From: an uncultured Clostridia bacterium
GTDB lineage: Bacteria > Bacillota > Clostridia > Oscillospirales > CAG-272
Length of the DNA stretch: 6,120 bases
Assembly: GCA_947367285.1 (NCBI GenBank)
Contig: CANBDB010000093.1
Span: 1 to 6,120 of the forward strand
Reading direction: 5' to 3'
Below are positions 1 through 6,120 of the stretch, one piece after another; within the stretch, counting starts at the first letter, position 1, and each line of letters begins with the position of its first letter. A model generated the notes under the pieces. It searched no databases and was not told the DNA's origin. It saw only the letters and a list, made by a program, of their open reading frames with translations. The position numbers were made by a program, and so were the translations under genes.

Positions 1-1
1 A

Positions 2-682
2 TATGTTACAAGGCGAAAAACGCTCTTGAAAATGCTTGAAGATGCGTTAACCATACAGGATAATGGTAGTTTCAAGAAAGAGGATGTAATTCACTCATTA
101 ATTTGCCCGATGCGCCATACTTCAGATGATGTTTCTTTTGAAGAAATGAATCTGTGGATTGTTGATGAACGTTTGGCATATCATAGATATTTGGCATCTG
201 ATAAAACTTTAAAATCCATGCCTGTTATCGAAAGCAATAGTACGAAAGAACCCGACATTGCGATTTTTGATCAAGCTTTTGCATATTCGGATAGCGATGA
301 GCCGCTTACTACGGTCACAATTGTTGAATTTAAAAAACCCGATAACGATAGCAAAAATCCTGTCAATCAAGTTGGAGAATATGTAGACCTTATTAGAAGC
401 GGCAAAAAGAAAAAGGCGAATGGACAATCCTTTAATATAACTGAAGGTACATTGTTTAGATGTTATGTTATATGTGATTTAACCGAAAAAATGAGAACAC
501 ATTGCTTGAATAGCAGTATGCTTCCTACTGCGGACAATATGGGCTATACTGGCTTTAACACTTATCGTCATATGTATACAGAGGTTATTTCTTATAGCAA
601 ATTACTCACAGATGCTCGTAAAAGAAATGAAATTTTATTTGACAAACTTTTTACGCCAACGCTGAGCACCATAAGAAAATAA
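2..682 (+). CDS. 5'-partial PD-(D/E)XK nuclease-like protein, C-terminal part of a larger protein
   Basis: The reading frame is open from the window edge, with no stop upstream of the first possible starts (TTG at 26, ATG at 32). Neither start has a convincing ribosome binding site, so I read this as the C-terminal part of a longer protein. Counting from TTG 26 as residue 1, the visible part is 218 residues. It carries a PD-(D/E)XK-like core: P76-D77 (EPDIAIFD), then a strand ending in E101-F-K103 (VEFKKP), then Q115-x3-Y119 (QVGEYV), which resembles the third motif of RecB-type nucleases. There is no membrane segment or signal peptide. From memory, stretches such as LWIVDERLAYHRYLASDK and the ending NEILFDKLFTP recall the C-terminal end of large predicted ATP-binding proteins in bacterial accessory regions. 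That link is recall, not shown here. The gene is AT-richer (roughly 30-35% GC in sampled lines) than the hsd genes downstream and ends 70 bases before hsdR. Its substrate and role are unknown. The nuclease-like fold call is moderate; any defence role is inference. Confidence 0.7.
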   Translation, partial: YVTRRKTLLKMLEDALTIQDNGSFKKEDVIHSLICPMRHTSDDVSFEEMNLWIVDERLAYHRYLASDKTLKSMPVIESNSTKEPDIAIFDQAFAYSDSDEPLTTVTIVEFKKPDNDSKNPVNQVGEYVDLIRSGKKKKANGQSFNITEGTLFRCYVICDLTEKMRTHCLNSSMLPTADNMGYTGFNTYRHMYTEVISYSKLLTDARKRNEILFDKLFTPTLSTIRK

Positions 683-700
683 TTTCACCCCTCAACTTCC

Positions 701-717
701 GATAATACAAAATTATC
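701..717. other. small AT-rich inverted repeat in the gap before hsdR
   Basis: GATAAT (701-706) and ATTATC (712-717) are perfect 6-base inverted arms around a 5-base loop, 18 bases after the upstream stop codon. The stem is almost all A-T and no T-run follows, so it is a poor intrinsic terminator. It could be a weak transcript-end hairpin, a small operator or chance. It lies in the only gap of the window where an hsd promoter or operator could sit, unless transcription enters from upstream. Confidence 0.25.
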
Positions 718-736
718 AGAATCAAATCTTGACCTC

Positions 737-744
737 AAGGAGGT
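737..744 (+). promoter_or_regulatory. strong ribosome binding site of hsdR
   Basis: AAGGAGGT is a near-perfect anti-16S match, 8 bases before the ATG at 753. It fixes the hsdR start and suggests efficient translation initiation in a Firmicutes-like host. Confidence 0.85.
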
Positions 745-752
745 AGATACAC

Positions 753-3512
753 ATGTTGCCTGAAGAATTGGCACGCGTCAAAATAGATAAACAATTAAAT
801 AATGCCGGCTGGGATATCATTGCGAGAAATGAATATCTCCCTAACAGCACGGTTGCTATTAAAGAAGCTCTTATGAAAGGAAATACCGAGAGCGATTATC
901 TTCTCTTCGTAGATGGCAAGGCGATTGCTGTTGTTGAAGCAAAGAAGGAAGCAAACGATCTCGGCGCAGACGTTGCGGCACAAGCCGAGTTCTATTCTGC
1001 TAATCCTCAAGGCTGGTATGCCTTGTGGATCAAGGGGATGATTCCGCTTGTATATCTCGCTAACGGTAATAAGATATATTTCAAGAACATGCTTATTCCG
1101 GACAGTGAGTATGAAGAACTGTCTGCGATGCACTCCCCCAAGAAGATGCTTCAGTTAATCGGACAAGTGTCAGAATACGGTGCTTTACCAAGGATCGAAA
1201 AGAAGGGCTTGCGTGATTGCCAGTATAATGCCGAAGTTGCTCTCGAAGCATCCTTGAAGGAAGGTAAAAAGAAGGCTCTCGCTATCCTTGCTACAGGATC
1301 TGGTAAGACTTATTTGGCGTGCCTTGCCTCTTACCGTATGTTAAATTATACACCCGTGAGGCGCGTTCTTTTCTTGGTCGACAGAAACAATCTCGCACGC
1401 CAGACCGAAAGCGAATTCAGTTTATTCGACCGCACCGAAAATGGACATGCATTGAGTTCTTTGTATCAGATTAACCGTTTGAGAAAGCCCGAAGATATTA
1501 ATGCTCAGGTTGTTATTTCGACGATTCAGAAGCTTTTTGCAGTACTTACCGGACAGAATATCTCCGATGATAACGAGGACGCAGAGGACGAGAATTCCAA
1601 TCGTGACAATGAGAAAGCCTTGAAAGAGATTATTCAGCTTGGCGACGATTTGAAATTGCCGTCGAATTTCTTCCAGTTCATTATCGTCGACGAGTGTCAT
1701 CGTTCGATTTACGGAAAATGGAAAGCTGTTCTCGATTACTTCAAAGACGCTACTGTTCTCGGTCTTACTGCAACGCCTACACCTGAAGCATTTGCGTATT
1801 TCAACGACAATATAATTGAACAGTATACATACGATGACTCTGTTGTTGACGGTGTAAACGTTCCTGCTCGTGTTTATAGAATTATAACCGAAGCAACCGT
1901 TCACGGCGGCACCATTCACGAAGGAGAAAAGGTTGTTGAATTGACGCGCAGAACCGGAGAGATTGAAGAACATACCGCGAAGCAGCGTGTTGATTATTCA
2001 CCCACACAATTAGACCGTTCTGTCATCAATCAAAATCAGATTGAAGCAGTTCTGTCTACATACAGAGATGCTATTTATAGTGATCTTTATCCATATCGCG
2101 AAGAAAAGTGGGAGTATATTCCTAAAACTTTGATCTTTGCAAAGGACGATAACCACGCAACACAGATTGTCGAGTGTGCAAAAAAAGTATTTGCAGAGAA
2201 ATTCCAGAGCGGAGAAGTTCCCGAGACCTTTGTTCAGAAAATCACCTATTCGGCGGGTGATTCCAATGCACTTATCAGAGATCTCCGCAACGAGAGAGAT
2301 TTCCGCATTGCCGTTACCGTAACGCTTGTTGCAACCGGTACGGACGTAAAGCCTTTGGAAGTAGTTCTCTTTATGAGTGATGTCAAATCCGAAGTCCTCT
2401 ACACTCAGATGAAAGGACGCGGATGCCGTGTTATTTCCGAGGATAAACTCAAGGAAATTACACCGAACGCTACAACAAAGGAATGTTTCTACATCGTTGA
2501 TGCGGTTGGCGTTACCGAGAGTGACAAACACATGCCAAAGCCCGGTGGCGAACCCAAGCCCAAAACAAAAACCTTGTCTCTTGAGCATTTGATCGAGCAC
2601 CTTGCTCACGGTGATTTGAGCGATGAGAATATCGCGCTTCTCCGTGATTATTGCGCATCTATCAATCGCAGATATGAAAATGATGTTCTGCACGGCAGGC
2701 ATCTCGACATCTTTATAGCAGATTACGGATATGCTCCAAGAACGTTGGCGAATGACATCAACAAAGCGCTTAGCACTCATTCTTTACCCCCGTTTGTAAG
2801 TGCATCGGGCAATAACACTGAACGTGCTGACTTGGTTTCTTGTCTCATCGGAAATATCAAGGCGAGAGAAAAACTTCTCGAGATGCAACGTGGTTATTAC
2901 ACCTATACTCCCGATAAGGAAGACGAAGTTATCTACAAAGGCTTCTCCAAGGAGTCCGCACGATCTCTTATCGAAACCTTTGAAAAGTACATTAAGGACA
3001 ACAAAGATTCCATTGAGGCGTTGCGCATCATTTATAATTCGGAAAACACCCTTATTACATATTCGATGCTTTCCGATTTGAAGGACAAGCTTGCTTCAGC
3101 AAACAGTCTCTTCACGCCCTTCCATCTTTGGAGCAACTATAAGATTCTTGACGAAGACGGCGTTGTCGAGGACTTCGATAAGAAACAGAACGTTAACGCG
3201 CTGACGAATCTTATTCAGCTTGTGCGCTTTGCTTACGGAAGAACCGCTGAGCTTTCCAGCTTGTTCACGGGATACCTGCAGAGATTCAATCTCTATTGTG
3301 GTCAGGTACAGCGAACTCTTACCGACGAGCAGAAAGAAATTATGCGTCAGATAGCAGTATACGTTGTAAACGAAGGCGCATTCAGCTTGCCCGAACTAAA
3401 TTCCTTTGATACGGATTTGTGGCGCAGAGGTATCACCGGATTTGGAAACAATCCCAAGGCATTGACTTCCGAAATCCAGCAATTATCAAGATTTATTTTG
3501 AAGGTGGCATAA
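753..3512 (+). CDS. hsdR: type I restriction enzyme HsdR (endonuclease/translocase subunit), EcoAI/EcoEI-like
   Basis: This is the motor and cleavage subunit of a type I restriction-modification complex. It pumps DNA using ATP and cuts when HsdS-HsdM finds an unmethylated site. The 919-residue protein is in the normal size range for this branch. The N-terminal nuclease core has D48 (SDYLLF) and E62-A-K64 (VVEAKKE). The superfamily 2 helicase core follows: Walker A ATGSGKT (180-186), DECH box (313-316), motif III LTATP (338-342), motif V-like VTLVATGTD (523-531) and motif VI QMKGRGCR (552-559). An acidic, Asn-rich insert (about 271-287) lies between the Walker A and DECH regions, and a Lys/Pro linker (about 595-607) separates the motor from the C-terminal domain. 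The C-terminal part, including FTPFHLW (787-793) and RRGITGFG (891-898), resembles the EcoEI-type HsdR C-terminal domain by recall. The start is set by AAGGAGGT 8 bases upstream. The gene lies one base before hsdM, so the two are surely cotranscribed. All catalytic motifs are intact and no frameshift is seen. Confidence 0.96.
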   Translation: MLPEELARVKIDKQLNNAGWDIIARNEYLPNSTVAIKEALMKGNTESDYLLFVDGKAIAVVEAKKEANDLGADVAAQAEFYSANPQGWYALWIKGMIPLVYLANGNKIYFKNMLIPDSEYEELSAMHSPKKMLQLIGQVSEYGALPRIEKKGLRDCQYNAEVALEASLKEGKKKALAILATGSGKTYLACLASYRMLNYTPVRRVLFLVDRNNLARQTESEFSLFDRTENGHALSSLYQINRLRKPEDINAQVVISTIQKLFAVLTGQNISDDNEDAEDENSNRDNEKALKEIIQLGDDLKLPSNFFQFIIVDECHRSIYGKWKAVLDYFKDATVLGLTATPTPEAFAYFNDNIIEQYTYDDSVVDGVNVPARVYRIITEATVHGGTIHEGEKVVELTRRTGEIEEHTAKQRVDYSPTQLDRSVINQNQIEAVLSTYRDAIYSDLYPYREEKWEYIPKTLIFAKDDNHATQIVECAKKVFAEKFQSGEVPETFVQKITYSAGDSNALIRDLRNERDFRIAVTVTLVATGTDVKPLEVVLFMSDVKSEVLYTQMKGRGCRVISEDKLKEITPNATTKECFYIVDAVGVTESDKHMPKPGGEPKPKTKTLSLEHLIEHLAHGDLSDENIALLRDYCASINRRYENDVLHGRHLDIFIADYGYAPRTLANDINKALSTHSLPPFVSASGNNTERADLVSCLIGNIKAREKLLEMQRGYYTYTPDKEDEVIYKGFSKESARSLIETFEKYIKDNKDSIEALRIIYNSENTLITYSMLSDLKDKLASANSLFTPFHLWSNYKILDEDGVVEDFDKKQNVNALTNLIQLVRFAYGRTAELSSLFTGYLQRFNLYCGQVQRTLTDEQKEIMRQIAVYVVNEGAFSLPELNSFDTDLWRRGITGFGNNPKALTSEIQQLSRFILKVA
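3501..3507 (+). promoter_or_regulatory. ribosome binding site of hsdM inside the hsdR end
   Basis: AAGGTGG sits in the last codons of hsdR, 6 bases before the hsdM ATG at 3514. It is one base off AAGGAGG. Its position supports the ATG start and translation closely following hsdR. Confidence 0.7.
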
Positions 3513-3513
3513 T

Positions 3514-4941
3514 ATGGCAGATATTCAGGTTAAAAGCGAATCCACGCTTATAAAAAAGGTTGGCGACATTGCAAATGTTCTTGCATCTGCAGGTGTCGGC
3601 TTTACCGATTACTTAACACAGCTTACTTATATTCTCTTTCTGAAAATGGACGATGAGCGCGAAGCCTACGGCTTTGAAAGCGCAATTCCCGAGGGATATA
3701 AGTGGCAGGACCTTCTTGACCTCAGCGGAGAGGACCTCGTTGAAAAATACGAAGAGATTCTCGACGAGCTTGCCAAGAAAGATGGCTTGATCGGTACGAT
3801 TTTTACCAAGGCTTCCAATAAGATAGACCGTCCTGTGCTTCTTGCTAAGGTTATCGAGATGGTAGCGAGCGAGAACTGGTATATGATGGAGGGAGACCTC
3901 AAGGGTGCTATCTATGAGTCTATCCTTGAAAAGAACGGTCAGGATAAGAAGAGTGGCGCAGGACAGTACTTTACTCCCCGTGCACTTATCAAGGCTATGG
4001 TTGACGTTACCGATCCCAAGATTACCGAAACCGTTGCCGATCCCGCTTGTGGCACAGGTGGTTTCCTTCTTGCTGCTTACGAGCATATGAAGCCTCAGAG
4101 CAAGGAAATCGCAAAGCAGAAGTTCCTCAAAGAACATGCTTTCTTCGGTGCAGATAACACGCCTCTCGTTGTTACACTCGCATCAATGAACCTTTATCTC
4201 CACGATATTGGTACGGAAAGTAGCCCTATCGTTTGCCAAGACTCTCTGATTGATAAATCGGATAAGATGTTTGACGTTATCCTTGCAAATCCTCCCTTTG
4301 GTACAAGACCTCAAGGTAGCGTAGAGGTATATGCTAACCGTCCTGAGTTTGTAAAAACTTCGGACAATCAGGTTAACTTCCTTCAGCACATTATGTCCAT
4401 CGTAAGAACCAATGGTCGTGTGGCAGTCGTATTGCCTGATAACGTACTCACTGACGGAGGTGCAACCGCAAAGGTTCGTGAGAAGCTCCTCAAGGACTTT
4501 AACCTTCATACTATTCTCAGACTTCCTACTGGAATCTTCTATGCTAACGGTGTAAAGACCAACGTTCTTTTCTTCCAAAAGGGTACTCCTACCGAAGATA
4601 TTTGGGTATATGATTACAGAACCGGTGTTAAGCACACGATGGCAACCAAGCCTATGACACGTGCAAATCTTGACGACTTTGTTTCGTGCTACTGCTCTGG
4701 TCATATGCCGGATAGAGTTCCTACATATTCCACAGATGAGCCTAACGGTAGATGGCGTAAGTTTACCAAGGAAGAAGTATACTCCCGCGATCTTCTGAAG
4801 CTTGACTTCAAGTGGATGGATCTCGGGGAAAAGGATGACCGCACGATCGGTGAACTTCTGACTGATATGCAGTCCAAGGCTTCTGCAATCTCCGACGCCG
4901 TTGCTAAGCTTCAAGATCTCCTTGGAGGTATCGAGCTGTGA
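3514..4941 (+). CDS. hsdM: type I DNA N6-adenine methyltransferase HsdM
   Basis: This is the modification subunit. Bound to HsdS it transfers a methyl group from S-adenosylmethionine to N6 of adenine in the target site, which protects host DNA; the same M-S core is needed for HsdR to act. The protein is 475 residues, normal for the family. The helical N-terminal domain (about 10-135) contains FTDYLTQLTYILFLK. It is followed by the motif X-like GQYFTPRALIKAMV (150-163), the SAM-binding motif I DPACGTGGF (176-184) and the catalytic motif IV NPPF (259-262), which marks N6-adenine specificity. LPDNVL (308-312 region) and NVLFFQKG (350-357) are further conserved stretches of the HsdM fold. The C-terminal segment (about 440-475) is helical and probably contacts HsdS. 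The gene starts one base after the hsdR stop, and its TGA overlaps the GTG start of hsdS by four bases, which indicates translational coupling. Nothing is missing or broken. Confidence 0.97.
   Translation: MADIQVKSESTLIKKVGDIANVLASAGVGFTDYLTQLTYILFLKMDDEREAYGFESAIPEGYKWQDLLDLSGEDLVEKYEEILDELAKKDGLIGTIFTKASNKIDRPVLLAKVIEMVASENWYMMEGDLKGAIYESILEKNGQDKKSGAGQYFTPRALIKAMVDVTDPKITETVADPACGTGGFLLAAYEHMKPQSKEIAKQKFLKEHAFFGADNTPLVVTLASMNLYLHDIGTESSPIVCQDSLIDKSDKMFDVILANPPFGTRPQGSVEVYANRPEFVKTSDNQVNFLQHIMSIVRTNGRVAVVLPDNVLTDGGATAKVREKLLKDFNLHTILRLPTGIFYANGVKTNVLFFQKGTPTEDIWVYDYRTGVKHTMATKPMTRANLDDFVSCYCSGHMPDRVPTYSTDEPNGRWRKFTKEEVYSRDLLKLDFKWMDLGEKDDRTIGELLTDMQSKASAISDAVAKLQDLLGGIEL
4924..4929 (+). promoter_or_regulatory. 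ribosome binding site deciding the GTG start of hsdS
   Basis: GGAGGT lies inside the end of hsdM, 8 bases before the GTG at 4938. The GTG overlaps the hsdM stop as GTGA (4938-4941). The good site at ideal spacing, together with a protein N-terminus that fits the family, supports this non-ATG start. Confidence 0.8.
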
Positions 4942-6045
4942 TTGATACCGTAGCATTGAGAGAAAAAGTTCTCGACCTTGCTATACGCGGTAAACTCGTT
5001 CCGCAAGATCCTAACGATGAACCTGCTTCGGTTCTCTTGGAACGAATCCGCGCACAAAAGCAGCAAATGGTCAAGGACGGAAAACTGAAAGCCAAGGATA
5101 TTAAGGACGATTCCATCATCTTCGTCGGTGAGGATAATTTACATTATGAGAAGTTCGCTGATGGAACGATGGAATGTATTGAGGATGAGATACCGTTTGA
5201 ACTACCTCAAGGATGGGCTTGGAGTAAATTGGAACCCATTGCATCACTAATTACAGATTATGTTGCTAATGGAAGCTTTGCAAGCCTCAAGGCAAATGTT
5301 AGGACCTATAAAGAAAAAAATTACGCCTTGTTTGTAAGAACGGTTGACTTTGCAAGTGATTTTAAAGGAGACTTATCGTATATTGACAAAGAAAGCTACG
5401 ATTTCCTTGAAAAGTCCAAATTGTTTGGCGGAGAATTGATGTTAAGTAATATTGGTGCATCAATAGGTAAAGTATTTAAGGTGCCTCGCTTTGATATACC
5501 TATGTCACTTGCACCAAATGCCATTATACTTAGGTTTTTCAATGATACTACATGTGATTATTTTGAATATGTATTTAAGTCGTTTGTAGGTCAGGATTAT
5601 CTACAGTTTTTGAGCGGCGGCGCAGCTATGCCGAAGTTCAATAAGACAGATTTGCGTGCAATGATCGTTCCTATACCGCCAATGAGTGAACAAGCTAAAA
5701 TTGTTGAAGCAGTTAAGAGGACATTTTCTTTTATTGATGATCTCGATGTATCATACGGCGGATTAACGGCAACAATTCAAAGCGTCAAATCCAAGGTCCT
5801 TGATCTCGCCATCCGTGGCAAACTCGTTCCTCAAAATCCTGATGACGAGCCTGCTTCTGTGTTGCTTGAGCGTATCCGTGCAGAAAAGGAAAGGCTTGTA
5901 AAAGAAGGAAAGATAAAGAAAAGTAAAGCAGCTAAAACTTCTGATACGCCCCATTATGAGCAGGTGCCGTTTGAAGTGCCGAGTTCGTGGGAGATTGTGC
6001 CTTTATCCGAATTATTTATGCTCAACCCCAAAAATGACGTTGAAG
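4938..6045 (+). CDS. hsdS: type I specificity subunit HsdS, 3'-partial (cut by contig end and adapter)
   Basis: HsdS recognises DNA in the HsdM/HsdR complex. The native part covers about 369 residues from a GTG start. A first conserved repeat (residues 11-51, VLDLAIRGKLVPQDPNDEPA onward) ends in a charged helix. It leads through PFELPQGWAW (86-95) into the first target recognition domain (about 86-265), which has GSFASLKANV (112-121), GELMLSNIGASIG (165-177), MSLAPNAIILRF (189-200) and PKFNKTDLR (232-240), and closes with PIPPMSEQAKIVEAV (245-259). A second copy of the repeat (287-327) then leads to the second recognition domain, starting PFEVPSSWEIVPL (344-356), of which only about 25 residues are present. 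The repeat wording matches EcoAI-type (type IB) HsdS by recall. From 6046 the frame enters library adapter and hits a stop at 6081-6083, so the last 11 apparent residues (VSYTHLTLPTT) are artefact. The true gene should continue for roughly 100-200 codons. Target sequence cannot be read from the protein. Confidence 0.93.
4968..5060 (+). repeat. hsdS conserved repeat, copy 1
   Basis: These 31 codons (residues 11-41) encode the proximal conserved region of HsdS. They match copy 2 (5796-5888) at 28 of 31 residues but at only about 69 of 93 bases by my hand count. In HsdS proteins such repeats form the scaffold that places the two recognition domains and binds HsdM. Confidence 0.85.
5796..5888 (+). 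repeat. hsdS conserved repeat, copy 2
   Basis: This is the central conserved region of HsdS (residues 287-317), the partner of 4968-5060. Only three residues differ (D/N, N/D and Q/E). The similarity continues more loosely through the following charged helix to HYE (339-341), matching HYE at 69-71. About ten residues present after HYE in copy 1 are absent here before the PFE(L/V)P stretch. Confidence 0.85.
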
Positions 6046-6120
6046 CTGTCTCTTATACACATCTGACGCTGCCGACGACTTAATAGGTGTAGATCTCGGT
6101 GGGCGCCGTATCATTAAAAA
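6046..6120 (-). other. Illumina Nextera adapter, i5 index and P5 sequence (assembly contamination)
   Basis: 6046-6064 is CTGTCTCTTATACACATCT, the 19-base Tn5 mosaic end used in tagmentation libraries. 6065-6078 (GACGCTGCCGACGA) completes the reverse complement of the Nextera read-1 side adapter. 6079-6086 (CTTAATAG) is in the index position; its reverse complement CTATTAAG is, from memory, Nextera XT i5 index S518. 6087-6115 is the reverse complement of the P5 flow-cell sequence with one mismatch (G for T at 6103), and five A's follow. Order and spacing match a read running off a short insert into its adapter. None of this is native DNA; the genome sequence ends at about 6045. Confidence 0.98.

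Noticed and set aside
639..644. TTGACA as a -35 box for an hsdR promoter
   Set aside because: No -10-like hexamer lies 16-18 bases downstream (the region reads CTGAGC), and the match is inside the coding end of the upstream gene.
26..682. A complete 218-residue gene starting at TTG 26 or ATG 32
   Set aside because: The frame is open to the window edge, no good ribosome binding site precedes either start, and the protein begins in what looks like mid-sequence.
701..717. Rho-independent terminator of the upstream gene
   Set aside because: The stem is almost all A-T and only 6 base pairs, and no T-run follows, so I list it only as an inverted repeat.
729..734. TTGACC as a -35 box
   Set aside because: It is only about 20 bases before the hsdR start and the ribosome binding site overlaps the spacer region, so no leader would fit.
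1422..2780. Long minus-strand open frames opposite hsdR (1422-1973 and 2010-2780), and similar ones opposite hsdM
   Set aside because: They lie antisense to well-supported genes, have no ribosome binding sites or recognisable domains, and are Cys/Asn/Ile-rich in the way expected of codon shadows.
1..6045. CRISPR array, tRNA or rRNA genes, insertion sequence or att site
   Set aside because: I saw no regularly spaced repeats, no cloverleaf-like tract and no transposase or integrase coding sequence; apart from the 70-base gap, the window is essentially all coding.
6046..6064. A Tn5-like transposon end inserted in hsdS
   Set aside because: The 19 bases are the engineered mosaic end, and they are followed at once by read-1 adapter, an 8-base index and P5. 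That is library structure rather than a transposon; there is no transposase, no cargo and no target duplication.
4938..6083. A naturally truncated, 381-residue HsdS acting as a half-specificity subunit
   Set aside because: The truncation point coincides exactly with the start of adapter, so the short protein is an artefact of the contig end.

Overview
The window holds most of a type I restriction-modification operon in the order hsdR-hsdM-hsdS, all on the + strand, preceded by the 3' part of an unrelated-looking gene with a PD-(D/E)XK nuclease-like signature. Strong AAGGAGG-type ribosome binding sites, tight gene packing, GC of about 45% in the hsd genes and the codon use suggest a low-to-mid GC Gram-positive anaerobe, perhaps a gut Clostridia-type bacterium. 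That placement is inference, because no taxonomic marker is present. The last 75 bases are sequencing-library adapter, so the source is a draft short-read assembly (isolate or metagenome) and the window ends at a contig end.

Layout. Positions 2-682 are the 3' portion of a gene whose reading frame is already open at the window edge. A 70-base gap with a small hairpin and a strong ribosome binding site leads into hsdR (753-3512), which is intact with nuclease, helicase and C-terminal domains. hsdM (3514-4941) follows after one base and is an intact N6-adenine methyltransferase. hsdS (4938-) overlaps hsdM by 4 bases (GTGA). Its native sequence runs to about 6045, just inside the second target recognition domain. 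There it joins a Nextera/Tn5 mosaic end, i5 adapter, 8-base index and P5 sequence (6046-6115), then five A's. The apparent stop codon of hsdS at 6081-6083 lies in adapter and is not biological.

How the genes work together. HsdS recognises a bipartite DNA site through two target recognition domains. HsdM bound to HsdS methylates adenines in that site. HsdR joins the complex, translocates DNA with its helicase motor and cleaves when the site is unmethylated. All catalytic motifs visible in HsdR and HsdM are intact, so the system looks functional, subject to the missing hsdS 3' end. HsdR and HsdS resemble the EcoAI/EcoEI (type IB) branch. The upstream nuclease-like gene could be a second defence component, but it is AT-richer and separated by a gap, so a functional link is not shown.

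I found no clearly undescribed system. The points most worth a second look are the adapter-derived hsdS end, the partial nuclease-like gene upstream, the AT-rich cassette-like first recognition domain, and two HsdS repeats that are nearly identical as protein but heavily diverged at synonymous sites.
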